Source: Globodera rostochiensis (taxonomy: Eukaryota; Nematoda; Chromadorea; Rhabditida; Heteroderidae). Taken from it: a stretch of 64,000 nt of DNA. Both the position numbers and the translations under genes were made by a program. The stretch spans positions 1 to 64,000 of the forward strand of contig JAEVLN010000008.1 of the NCBI GenBank assembly GCA_018350325.1, in the 5' to 3' direction. Positions 35,559 through 47,115 of the stretch are shown here, piece by piece. The number at the start of each line of letters is the position of its first letter. Positions within the stretch are counted from its first letter, which is position 1. The notes under the pieces are model-generated. The model saw nothing but the letters and a program-made list of their open reading frames with translations. It had not been told where the DNA came from and searched no databases.

Positions 35559-38054
35559 CATGCCCGTCCCCCAAAGGTCGGGTAAATGTTGAAAAAGTCG
35601 TTACAGAGACGCACCTATTTTTGGGGGTAAGTTTATGTGTCCGTGTCCCTACCGTTGTTGTTGTTGTTTGCGTGGTTAGTGCTGCCAATGTTATGCTGCT
35701 GTTGGTGGTGATAATTTGCGGTGGACAAGTTATTGTGGCTAAAGGCGGGCGAAATGGTCGACGCCGCCAATGGTTCAACACCGCGGGAGGAGCCGAGCAG
35801 TGCAGAGCAGGAGGGAGTGGACGGCATGGCCATGAATGCAGAGCCGAACTGCTGTTGTTGAGGGTGGTGGTATGCGGCCGCCGGACGAAGCCAGTTCTGA
35901 TCCACCGACTCGCGTCCTGCAAAAAAATGCGATTACCTATCACACATTTTTGATGATTCTGTTGAACTGTCGTCCCCATTCAACAAATCCAAGCAGTTCA
36001 ATCACCGCTCCAATTGCTATCAACATTTTAAAAGTCGCTGATCCGATTTGAATCTCACTTCTGTTGTTTTGCAACATGTTGTTGCTGCTGCCGCTGTTCG
36101 GTGTGAATGAGGCGTAGCTGTTTAGATGACGAAAGTTTGTGGTGGCCGACGATTGAGGCGCATGGAAAATGACATTGTTGTTGTGGTAGGTGATAGAGGC
36201 GGTGGAGGAACACGGCACGGCATGGCATACAACGTCGTGCCGAGGTGTACGACTTCGTGCCGCAATCGTCGTGCCCCCAAGGGGAAAGTTTGAATTTGCT
36301 GCAAACAGCGGCTGTTGATCATTGTTGGCTGGCAAAACGGAGACAGAACTGAAAGTTGACCAAAAAACTTGCGCATATTCGCGAAGTTCACGAATAATTT
36401 GGTTGTAACTGCTTCAAGACTAGGTTATGTATTTAACACAAAATTATCGTAAAACACGGACACACCGGAACCGATTAAAATTAATTAAAATTTTCAGTTT
36501 GCGAAAAGCATTAATCCATCACAAACCGTTGATGGTAGTGGCCGGAATGGCGATGATGTGATGGCGTGCCACTGGCGGAAGCTTTGTCAAAATCTTGCCC
36601 CTCAATCCCGAAGAAAGAGGAGGTTCTCGACACGATGCGTTGTTGGACAACCCGTTGACAAACTGAAAAATATGTTTTGTTTTTTTGACTATGTACCGGG
36701 CCCTGATGCCGACGGGAACCGAATTTTTTTAGGTTAAGTAATCACCAACCGCTGTTGAACGCTCTCAGCACATTGCTCCCGTCGGCACACTCAAAATAAT
36801 TGCTCATTTTGAGCAGTTTGCTCATCCGTTGGGCGTCCGACTCGATGATCGCCCGCTTCTGTGCCATTTGGGACATATTCTGTGGCGGAATTTTTTCATA
36901 ATTTTTTTTCTTAAAAAATAATTACTATTACTCTCATTCCGATCAAATACACGGGCACATCGACCGAATCCAACAGACGAAAATGCTGCACTTTCTTGTG
37001 CAGTTCGAGCGCCGCATTAAAACTTTGGTGGCTTTCAATGGCAAAAACAATGAGCAACGCATCAAACCAATGGGCAAACTGATGGGAGGGGTTTTTTGTT
37101 TGTTTTTTATTCAAAAAAAACCGACCTGAATGTTCGGCTCGCGTGAGCCTTCGTCCCTGATCAGCAACAGATAGCTGAGTCCGTCAATGAACACTTCCTT
37201 TTTGAACCGGCCGCCCTCGGGCGCGTCCTCCCAATTCCAATTTCGCGTCAGGAAATAGTGGATCAACGAGTTTTTGCAGCTGTCTTCCGAACCGATTACG
37301 CCCTGTAAAAGGAAACACACGCTTTTAGGGAGCTTACCAATTTTTGAAGAGCCCCTACTAAACAAAGAATTAAGACCAGGTGAATAGCTAGACAAAAATT
37401 CCCCCCCCCCCCCGGGGGTGGCGGTGAAGACCCAACAAAGAGATCGGTTTCGCTTGGAAAGAATCGGATTAGAAGTTTTGGAAAATTCTTTCTTTTTTTA
37501 ACCACTTTTATCGTCCGACTTACCACGCGAATTTCGTGGATTGACCGACTAATTGTCCATTCTTGACTGTTGACAAACGCGTCTGTAAAATGCAATAAAT
37601 TGACGAGTTAAAATTCGACAAATTTTCGTACAGAAAACTTAACCACCTTCAATGCCGATCACCTGCTCCTGGATTTGCTCAATGAGTTCTGCCAGTCGGC
37701 TTTGGTCCGTGGCGGCGGTGACAACACGCGTTTTCTTCAGCAAATCATAAATTTGGTAAATGCGCGGATGGACCGACTCGAAGCGTTGGATTTCGGTCTA
37801 AAAAGTAATTAAAATCATTGCTACGAAACAATTTACGCCGCCGGGGTTGGCCCAAACTTTTTATGAACCAAATTTTTTGATCAGCTGCTGATCAACATCG
37901 GGTGGTGTAATTAATTTTCTTATGACAATGTCTGAGAACCGCCTCCACATTCGTTGCTCACCTGAATTTGTTGCTGAGACAGTGCGGTCGTTCTGCTGCT
38001 ATCACTGGCGGATCCGTCAAAAGCGCCGCTCAACCGATTCGCGTGGTGTTGCAT
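30390..38054 (-). CDS. cnt-2: Centaurin-gamma/AGAP-type Arf GTPase-activating protein
   Basis: About 18 exons on the minus strand. Well-fixed ones: 38054-37962, 37797-37647, 37582-37524, 37302-37126, 37078-36932, 36879-36750, 35916-35653, 33474-33111, 33007-32810, 31719-31452, 31351-31204, 31082-30972, 30714-30613, 30545-30390. Domains in order: N-terminal [17 protein letters not shown] and a Ras-like GTPase domain ([20 protein letters not shown]); Asn/Gln/His-rich linker; split PH domain ([20 protein letters not shown] ... [14 protein letters not shown]) with a long Ala/Lys insert; ArfGAP zinc finger (CADC-x16-CIEC, then [20 protein letters not shown] with the Arg finger); ankyrin repeats ([20 protein letters not shown]). 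It should switch off Arf GTPases in endosomal traffic. The P-loop is abnormal (see findings). Junctions near 36540-36340 and 32430-32290 are unresolved. Confidence 0.9.
30821..30914. mobile_element. Tiny hAT-like MITE in an AGAP intron
   Basis: The 78-bp sequence 30829-30906 starts CAGGGATGTAACCGG and ends CCGGTTACATCCCTG, exact inverted repeats. The flanks AACAAGAT and AACCAAAT agree at six of eight bases, fitting an aged 8-bp duplication. Confidence 0.65.
33475..35652 (-). other. Large AGAP intron with homopolymer tracts
   Basis: The 2.2-kb intron between the Asn/Gln-rich exons holds a poly-C tract of about 29 bases (35528-35556), G runs (33833-33843, 33988-34000, 35300-35309), CAG/CTG-rich sequence (34041-34056) and a GA microsatellite (34671-34690). 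No nested gene is supported. Confidence 0.5.
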
Positions 38055-38810
38055 ACGCTTTTTATGTGCAGTCAAATGAGCCCGTCAATTAACGAAATAA
38101 GAATATTTAATGATAAAAATAGACTAAATTTGAAAGCAAATTTGTTTATCATTTATATCAATTGGTTTGTTAATATGAAAAAATGTCGAGCGGAAAATCA
38201 GGTGACCGACCAACAAAAGATGGGATGGAAATGCTAAACGGTTGCAAGCGTGAAAATGTTTCTGTTCTTTAGAAATGGGAAGCTTTTGGCGTTTCATGGA
38301 AAAAATCCAACTTGGTAATTGGCCATTTTTGGTTAAATAAATCAATTCACATTAAATAAGCCCAAAATCATTCGCCAAAGAATTGGTAGACTACCAAAAT
38401 GAAATCTAACAATCAAAATACACATTGTTTGACATCATCTCTCAATTGTGGCACTGGCACTGGCATTTGGAAATGCTTCCGAGGACGGAGCTCTTTTGCT
38501 TTTCCTACTCGAATAGACAGATTTTGAATTTTGCAGTCGCTCAAAACCATTTCGCCAAAAAATTCGAAACGAAAATAAGTAAACAAACAAAAAAATCGAC
38601 GGCACCACGGCCGTCACGTCACGGCACACAAAAATGCTTCCAAACGAGTTCAATGGCGCCACTCCGTTTTCTCGGCGGCGCCTATCGGCACCGTCGGGCC
38701 CGATTCATTAACTGTAAAAGGCTAAAAATGCTCAAACACATTTTTATAACCCTGAAATATATATTAATTATCCCCGGTAAATATCTGTTCTAGGCCATTC
38801 ATTGTTCGTG
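38055..38810. promoter_or_regulatory. Divergent intergenic region between AGAP and TMEM256-like gene
   Basis: The two genes are transcribed away from each other, so both promoters should lie here. It also carries one copy of the recurrent GC-rich hairpin (38673-38696). No other gene is supported. Confidence 0.45.
38673..38696. repeat. Recurrent GC-rich hairpin, copy 5
   Basis: CGGCGGCGCC, loop TATC, GGCACCGTCG, in the AGAP/TMEM256 intergenic region. I found no clear transposon ends around it. Confidence 0.75.
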
Positions 38811-39779
38811 ATGTCATTCATGGACTTGTTCGATGAAATAATCCCTCTGCCTTCACTGGACCAGATCACTAAATTAATTGAGGACACATCGCATTACTCA
38901 ACAGAAATGATTACCTCTCTTTTTGGCGGTTGGATTGGCGCAAATGCCGCCGTTAAGGTTGGAAATGCCTTCATGCGTCGCTGCCCTTGTCGCTTTTATC
39001 GGAGTTTTGAAATTTATTAGAGGCCGACAATTGAAAATTAAAAAATCAAGATCTGCACTGTATCTGAGTGCAGGTTGGTCGGGCTCTATACATTTTGAGA
39101 TTTCTTATCAAGTTTCGAGATCCAGCATTACGAGCCCTTTTATGAGAAGTATTTATGAAATAATCTTTGTTAAGAACAAAGGACGTCGAGTCGCTTTCGA
39201 CCATCCCATCGGCGCATTCCAATGCGGGCCGAGCACTTGCACTCGGTTGGCCGGCCTTTCCGGTGGCATCGCGGTCGCCATGACGGCGTACGGTGCACAT
39301 TTCAGTGAGTTCGACGAGTGGAAAATCAGCGATTGCTTCCTCATTTTATTTTAGTCACAACTAATCCGGACATCAGCGACGAGCGCAAAAGAGCCATGGA
39401 ACATGCGAACAGACAGCACTTCTTGAACACTATTGGAATGGCGTTGGCTGGCCACAATGCGCACTATCCCGCGATGACCGCGAGGTTATTTTTTTATTAT
39501 AATTGAAAATAGTCGGAAATAGAATCCTTCGGACTTTCCGATTTGCCTACTTCATTTTAAAAAAATCTGGATTACTGAATTTCCGGTTTTAGACATTCTT
39601 TTAAGTATTGAAATCTATATATTGAAGTTTTGTCCCCCTTCAGTTTGTTTGCGCTCAGCACTTTGTTGTTTTGTGTGCCCGCCTACACGTATGCCGTGCG
39701 CAATGACCGTCGTCTGCGCGTTCTGTCACCGTACGGCGGCGTGTTGGCCATTCTCGCCTGGTTGAGCTTCGTCCTGTGA
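38811..39779 (+). CDS. TMEM256/UPF0451-like small membrane protein
   Basis: Exons 38811-38957, 39175-39304, 39355-39484 and 39644-39779 join in frame. After a leader (MSFMDLFDEIIPLPSLDQIT) comes the DUF423-type core: RLAGLSGGIAVAMTAYGAHF, NRQHFLNTIGMALAGHNAHY, LFALSTLLFCVPAYTYAV and a final hydrophobic segment (GGVLAILAWLSFVL). The G-[AL]-YGAH motif and about four hydrophobic segments fit this membrane family, whose molecular function is unknown. The leader is longer than usual, and the acceptor at 39175 is inferred from phase. Confidence 0.86.
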
Positions 39780-40108
39780 TCTGGTCGATTGTCACAACGA
39801 ATTGATGAGGACGAAATAAAATATTTTTACGATTTATTTTGTGGGTTGTTGACCCATGGGAGAACTAATGTTTATTTCTCCCCCAATATTTTCGTTAATT
39901 TTACAATTTAGGCATTTTCTGTTACCATCCATTCGGCAGTTTTTGTCTTATTTGAAGGACCCGTGTATATTTATGATTTGATTTGTCGAATAAAATGCTG
40001 ACATGAGTCCATAACCCATACCTATATTTTGATTGATTACATTTACCCATTGGGCTCAAAATCATTTTTTTGTTGTTGTTTCTTTTCGAGTGCTTTTTTT
40101 CGCGATAA
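39780..40108. other. Gap between two plus-strand genes
   Basis: The 329-bp AT-rich gap contains AATAAA (about 39813) after the TMEM256-like stop, a plausible poly(A) signal. No gene is seen. Confidence 0.4.
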
Positions 40109-43100
40109 ATGGCACAAAAGCGCAAGGAGTTCCGGGCAATGAATCGAATTCGGAAGCGCTGTGCTGAGTTGGATTTGCTGCTGAACACCGACGGGAGGGG
40201 CGAAGACGATGACAAAATGGGCGCAAAAAGGGCTAAAGGAACTGCAGCGATAGCAAAGGAATGCGAAGCGTCAGCAGATGGTTTGGGTATGGAAAGATTG
40301 TTTTAGTCAATTAATTCCGCTAAACGGTTTGAACTTCTGCTGTCATTCAAATTGGACATGACGTGAAGCAGTGTCACTGTCAAATTTTCTTACATAATTT
40401 GGATTTCGGAAAGCCAACTAGTGTCATCATCCGCTTTTCATTAAACTAAGGCAAAATGATTCCAAATTATTTTGTTTGCTCCTTTTCTCTGGGGTTTGAT
40501 TAACAAATTCTCAAAGGTCTGGCTCCAACGACGAGTTCGTCGTCGGTTTCGGTGATCGCCCGTTCAACCGCGACAGTGAAAATAGGTGATGACGCCGACG
40601 ACGATATTGCCGATGTCATTGAAAAGGCGCGCAAATTGAGCAAGGAACTTCACCAACTACCAACGACAAGTTCAACCGCAACAGTGAAAATAGGCGATGA
40701 CGGCGACGCCGATGTTATTGAAAAGGCCCGCAAGTTGAGCAAGGAGCTTCGACAACAACGGCCGAAGAGCGGTGGTGTCAAGTTCGAATCGAAGCTGCAA
40801 CTGCACAAACTGAACGGGTCAGTCGGATGGCGTTTAATTGAATTATAGAACCCCATAAACACAAAAAACGATTTGTTTTAAAATTGTTTTGTCGATTCAT
40901 CGAGTTTAGAACTCCACTTTTTTTTAAACATTCAATCTGGGGGTTTCCAAAAAAATCCGATTAACGGAGCTAGAGTGATGTTGATGAAATAATAAATCTT
41001 AAAAATTTCCAGAAAAACTTTGGGTGAGCGCGAGATGGCCGCTTTTTTGCACCGGCACATGCTCGGCTCGCTGAACACCCCGAATCGGGCGGGCGCCAAT
41101 TGGCTGCGCTTTGAGGGTGGACGGAAGCCGCTGCAAATTGTGCTGATCCGTGTTGAATGTGCCGACCCGAAAATGGTTGGAGAGGGGGGGGGGCGGGCGG
41201 GGGTGGCAATGAGATAGGCATTTTGTGGGGGTGCGAAATTCGCCATTTTTTCTCACAATTTCCCAACAAAACTATTAAAATATTCAAAATCTGGATTTTT
41301 GCACATTTAATATCGCTTCTTTTTTTTGCCCACAGCTGCACACCAATGAGAATGCCAAATTCATCGACGAATATTTTGGCCTCAAATGGTTGCGTCTTCA
41401 TCAGAGTGTGCGGGACCGCCAGAAATTTTGGCGTGCAATTTCTACTACAACGCATTCGCTTCGCGAGTTGCTGATTCGCAAAATTAAGGTCTTCTTCAAC
41501 AAAATGTGTATTTAACAGCCCAGAAAACCCTTAAACAATTCAAAAGGACTCCGGCGATCCGTTGTTGTCCATGCGCGTGTCGGAGCGGAAAGCGCAACTT
41601 TTGATGAGTCTTGCGGACATGACCTTAGCTAGATACCCGTTTCCGACTAGCGCTTTTGACGAGGTACAGAAACATTTTCAACAAATGTTTAGGGAGAAGG
41701 CATAGCAAAAATGTTAGGGAAAATTTGTATTTGTTGTTTTAGAATACTCATTCTTCTGACCCCAAAATCCGCGCCTCGCGCCCGAATTATCGCCGCGTCA
41801 ACGAACGGTCACCGATTTTTGTGATCGACTGTGAAATGTGCTTGACGACGGCGCAGCGGCTGGAGTTGACCCGCATTTCGATGGTCAGTCAGTCGATGGA
41901 AGTGGGGGAAATGGACAAATTTTGGACCATTTTTTTAAATCGAAATGGTTAAAATTACAAAAATGTTCACTTGCCGACTCCTCGGAAGCTTAAAATTTAT
42001 CCAGAAGGCTTCGGCTTCTTTGCTCCTACCTTTTCTTTTTTTTTGTGAGTGTTTTTTACAAATTTTAAAAGGTGAATGAAGCGGGCGAAACGCTGCTGGA
42101 CGAGCTGGTGAAGCCGCACAACAAAATTATTGACTACATCACATCCAAAAGCGGGATCACCGAGCATTTGCTCAGGAATGTGCACGTGAGAAGCTGCATA
42201 ATTTGAAACAATAAACGAAAAAAACGACTATTTTTAATACAATTGTTTAATTTTTGAATTCAAATTTTAATTTTATTCCATTTTTCCTTTTAGACGCGTC
42301 TTAAGGACGTTCAGAAGCGCGTCTGTGCATTACTCACCGACGACGCCATTTTGTGTGGGCACAGTTTGGAGAATGATCTGCTTGCCCTGCAACTGTCCCA
42401 TCCGTATTTTTTGTTTTGTTTTTGGCATTTTGTCCCATTTTTGATTATTATTTTAACATTGTCAGTTTCTGCATCGACACTTCGATAGTGTTCAACTTTT
42501 CTGGCCGTCTCAATGTGCGCAGCGGTCTGAAGGCGTTGGCGGACATTTTCCTCAACGAACAAATCCAGACTTCGTCACGTGGCCATTGCTCTCTGCAGGA
42601 CGCGCTGGCCACGCTGAAACTGTTGAAGCTGAAGCTGGAGAAGGGGTAAAAGAGGGGGTATTCTTTGCAATGATCATTTTACAACAAAAACACCAAAAAT
42701 TTATTAATTTTTTTCTTGAGGCTATTGTAAGAATTTTTGATAGGCTTATGTTCGGAAATGTGGCCCTTGGATGGAACTTTACCGAATGGGCGGCCGCAAA
42801 TGGAATGACCAGAGCCGGGACACGGCTCAACAAAAAGGGGAAGGCCAACGAAAATGAAGACGACACTGGGGCTGAAACGGAAAAGGATTCATGTTGGAAT
42901 AATTTTTTTATAAACCAATTATGATTTCTCACCAATAATCCAGCATTATTCGACATGACAATTGTTGAGCAAACAGCGGAGACGCCTGAAGATGAACATC
43001 GTCAAGCTGAAGCAGTAACAGCAGCAGCAGCGGAGAGAGGGGAGGAAGTGAAGGCCAGCAGAGAGAAGAAAGAGGAGGAGGGAAAAGAGTGTTCAACTGG

Positions 43101-43941
43101 AAACGGAGAGAATAAAGCGGAAAAGGAGTGTGCTAAGAAGAAGGAAACGGAGGAGAAAAAAGAGTGGTTAAATGCGGAGAGTAAAGAGAAAAAAGTTATG
43201 GGAGAGAAAGAAAGCGAACATTTGGAGGGAGGAGGGGAGACTGTGCTACGGGGTCAGAAAGCAGCGGCGGAATGTCCACAAAAGCAGAAGAAGACGAAAA
43301 GCATCAAAGAAGCTTCTGAGTCGGAGCGTTTCGATTTCAGGTACTGTTCATACTATAATTTTAAGAATTTTTACAAGAAAAATTTGTGTACTTTCAGTGA
43401 GGCTGTTCGCATTGACAACGCAATGCAACAGACGAGTTCGTTGAGTGATTGCTTTCGACAGATACATGGCGTTGGGAAAAACGGCAGCAAAAAGATGTTG
43501 GTGGCGGGAAGACAAATGGATGAATTTTTCAAGAAGAATGAAAGGTGTTTGTAGGACCCTGGTCTGCATAATTCAGGACCGGAGATAAAAATCCTGACTT
43601 TCAGTTGTGTGCTGATGGACTTGCGCAGTGGGCGACCGGGCCAGCTGAGCGCTAACTGTGCCAACATGGCCGCAGGGTTGATGGAGTACGATATTGTTCT
43701 GGTCGACTTGCACTGCCCCGAGGACATGACCAAGCACGAGTTGGACGTCGCGTTTCGGCATGTGGTCGACGGCATGTGCCACAACAGTTACTGTCTGCTG
43801 TTGATGGTTGGCATGGGCAAGGACGACGGCAAAGCGATTATGTATCAGCGAGTTCACCAGCGGCCCAAAAAAGACGCCAGTGACAGCATCGAACCGAATC
43901 CGTCGATGAACATGTGTGCTCAAACTGATCGAAAAGCTTGA
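40109..43941 (+). CDS. REX-family 3'-5' RNA exonuclease (REXO1/REXO5-like)
   Basis: Exons: 40109-40286, 40517-40817, 41013-41175, 41336-41488, 41547-41663, 41743-41883, 42072-42185, 42294-42403, 42466-42645, 42744-42892, 42944-43340, 43398-43544, 43605-43941. All joins keep frame with GT-AG introns. The middle carries a DEDDh exonuclease domain: SPIFVIDCEMCLTT (catalytic D and E), TDDAILCGHSLENDLLALQL (second D), FCIDTSIVFNF and SSRGHCSLQDALATLKLL (H and last D). Such enzymes trim 3' ends of structured RNAs, often in the nucleus. The N-terminus holds a direct duplication (TATVKIGDD...VIEKARKLSKEL twice). The C-terminal third is a Lys/Glu-rich linker followed by a conserved-looking module (CVLMDLRSGRPGQLSANCAN, DMTKHELDVAFRHVVDGMCH). 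The final module is not assigned. Confidence 0.88.
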
Positions 43942-44651
43942 ACTCTCCGCTGTCGGTGTTCTAATTATCGTCTTTCAATTTCATCTCTTCTTTATTTCGA
44001 TTTATATCCAATCTTTGGGGTTCTTTTGGAACCGACGCCATTTTTTATTTAAACCCGTCATCTAGTAGGAGAACCCATCGGTATTACCTGCACACAATTA
44101 GGATAATACCTTGTGTCCGCTTTTCCGTTATATTCATGTTTATTCTGAATAGTCTTTTTTGTAATATAGGAAAATAAATAAATATTTGTTGATCGGGAGG
44201 AAAGAGCGCTCGTTCGCGTTCGACGTCGTCCAATGCGGCGTGGCGAATTGAGTTGTTTCGTTGGTGTCAGCACAACCCGCAGGCGGCCATACAATTCTTC
44301 TTCATGTAGGAGAGAAAAATGCCACGGCAAAAGCCGGATTTGGCCCATGCGGCGCAAAAGTGTTTGCGATCACGGCAAAGCTGCGCTGGCGGGCGGCCTT
44401 TGCCAGGGCCGGATGGTTGGGGAGGCGGCGCGTCGGTCACGGCGCCCGGTGGGCGTTGGTTGTCGGGCCTTTGGTAGACAATGATGATTTAATTGGGGGT
44501 AGAGGAATCGGGGTTCGTGGGCACGGCATGTTGGGTTGGCATGTTTGGAGGTGGCATTTTGTGTCGGCTTTTCGGGGGTTAAGCGGAAATGAATCGCGGT
44601 ATGTTTTTAAGTCGGCATCGAACCCCTAATCTGAGGCACCAAATGCTATTT
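43942..44651. other. Intergenic between convergent genes
   Basis: The region lies between the exonuclease stop and the astacin stop. Minus-strand Arg-rich frames near 44230-44357 exist but show no family or splice support. No gene is called. Confidence 0.45.
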
Positions 44652-47115
44652 TCACCTGGCAGGCGGAGGCCAGAAAGTCACCAGGGGCTGCTGCGTGTGC
44701 ACGGTGGGCCCTACAGCACCGCCGCCGCTTCGTGACGATGCCGACAACGTGCTGGTGGTGATCACTGGAGGGGCTGCTGTGGCGGCTCCCTGCGGCGCCG
44801 GCATGTCCGTCGCCAGCGGAACGAAGCAGAAGCCGCAGGTGCGCGCGCAGTAAGTGCTGGTGAATGTGGGGGCGGTGATGCAGTAGCGCCGCTTGGCCAA
44901 CTCCGCACAGTCGACGCGCAGGTCTTCGCAGGAAGGCTCCGGTACGGGCGGTGCCTAGTTTTAGTGCCATTACGAGTTTTGTGTCCATTCTCTTTGCCTA
45001 CCGGACTGCTTGATTGTGTTGCCGGCACAATTGGTATTGGTGAGGGCAGTCCGCCGATGGACGGCTTGCGCCCGTTTGCTCCCTCCCCCGAGCACCATCC
45101 GCAGGACATTGGGCTACAATGGGAAAGTTGCATTTTTTGGCATTTTAACACTTCAAAATGAAACGCTGTCAGAAATTTGTTTATTTATCTCCAGTTATTC
45201 TTATTTTTGTGTAAAATCCTCACCAATGGTCGCGCATCCATTGCGGATTCCGCGTGCACCATCCTTGACGCGCCAGATGGTCACAGTCGGGCCGCGTGTT
45301 TCGGCAAAACTTTGAAAATTAACGTTTTTTATAAAATAATCCAGCACATTTTATTGGCAAATCTCATTAAAATATGTAATGACGTCCAATTAAAGCACTC
45401 CCCGCCCCCCTTGTAACCCTGGGAGTTGATGACGCCATTGGTGTCGTGGTCAGAAGCATTGCTACCGTAGGCGGTGTTGTGATCGGTTGTGCCGGAGGGA
45501 TTACGGTAGAAGCGTAAGAACCCCCGTAGGCGGGACACTCGTAGCTGTGGTGAAAATAAAAGGGCCAAATGCTTATAATTTGTCAGTATGCTAATTGTTT
45601 AAATTTGGAAACATTCAAAAAATAGTTTTATAATTAAACTATTTGATCTGCCGCTTTTAAAGAATGTTGCACAAATTGTAACAGTCCAAAACGCCTACAG
45701 GGCATTGATTTTCCACGCGTCCAACTTGCTGAAGCCGCTCCGTTGCCCAATCGACGTTTGCCGTCGCGGCACCATCGTCGGCAGTCCGTTGCGCGTGAAG
45801 GCGTTGGGACCGTAATGCATGCTAAAAGCTTTTTTTGCTTTAAACTTTCATTAACATTTTGTTTATTTTAAACATTGAGCCGTAGTCGTAGTCACTGCCC
45901 AATGTCTGAATGGTAGCCGCGCTGTACTTCTCGAACTGTCCTTTAGCACCAAATGACTGTTAAATATTTGACGGTGCCGCCACCCACCCACCCACCCAAC
46001 TCAACTCACCTTGCATGCCCGGCAAAATGTTGTGCCAAAGGATGGTGATGAACGTGTCCCGGTCGGTGCGCGACTGTTCATGAAAGAAGCCGGTGGCGTG
46101 CATCATCTCGTGGATGATTATGCCTGAGGTGAGTTCAACACAAACACATTTTGAATCTCGCTCAATACTTTCCCCCGGAACTTCCAACCGTTACATCGGA
46201 GAGTTGAAGCAGTTCACTGACCTTTTTGAATGCATCCGTTGCCGAGCGACAGAATTTGTCTTCCGCCTGTCCTCCCGACCTTTTTTTGTTTTTATTTATT
46301 TTTTCCACAAATTTTGCAAACCATCGAGTAGCAGCCCCTCTCCGGCACAATGTACACGTAATCGTTGTCCACAGCCGTGCGCGGCGTCCATTGGATGCAT
46401 GTGCTTTTTGCTTTATTGCAATTTAAATTGTATTTAAATAATTTAAATTCATTTTTACCATATTCTTGCATGGCCGATGCAATCACTGAACGACTAAAAT
46501 GTTTTGTTTTTTAGTTTTGAATTTTCCAAAATTTATTTTATTTGTTGCCTGTAGCTGCTGTATTGGCTACTGAGTGCGTACGGAATGCGCGCGTTGCGCC
46601 ACAGCTGTCGCCGGTCGCGGATTGCGTTCAGCTGATTGATGTCATTGCCGCCGCCCTTTGTCCCCTCGGGCGGCGCTCCCCGGATGAACAGTGCCACGGT
46701 GGAGGCATTTAGCTGAAAAAGATGCCGTCATTTTTTGACCCCAATTTTGGATTGTGCCATCATTATCAAATTCCCTCACATCGTTGGCAATGTCACCCTC
46801 AAACTTTTCCATGCTGTACATCGCCTCGCTGTCCCAGTCAGTGCTGCCCGGCATTGGGTTGTCCTCCAACTCCAACGCCTGCTCAAAGTCAATGGGCGTC
46901 AGCACTGTCTCGTAGGCGGGCAAGTTCAGGTCGTAAAGCATCTGTTGATGACTGCTGTTACTGCTCGAAGATAATGATGGTGATGATGACTTCTTGGCAT
47001 TTTTAATCGACAGAAGCGGGCTTGGCATCATCACAATGATGCCAAGCATTGTCGTCGTTGTGGTCATTAGGGTGGAAATTGTGGTCAAATTGTGCGTCAG
47101 CCTTCGGATTTTCAT
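44652..47115 (-). CDS. Astacin metalloprotease with two ShKT domains (NAS type)
   Basis: Exons: 47115-46780, 46712-46549, 46493-46459, 46410-46322, 46279-46222, 46123-46010, 45940-45874, 45821-45699, 45544-45418, 45309-45234, 45113-45002, 44954-44652. A hydrophobic N-terminus ([14 protein letters not shown]) suggests secretion, followed by a propeptide ([28 protein letters not shown]). The catalytic domain shows [44 protein letters not shown], the zinc site [19 protein letters not shown] and the Met-turn [10 protein letters not shown]. Two six-cysteine ShKT modules follow (CRNTRPDC...CPMSCGWC and CEDLRVDC...CARTCGFC). The intron after 46549 needs a GC donor (CAG|GCAACA) to give [20 protein letters not shown]. 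Secreted NAS proteases act on cuticle or extracellular matrix; the target is unknown. Confidence 0.93.
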
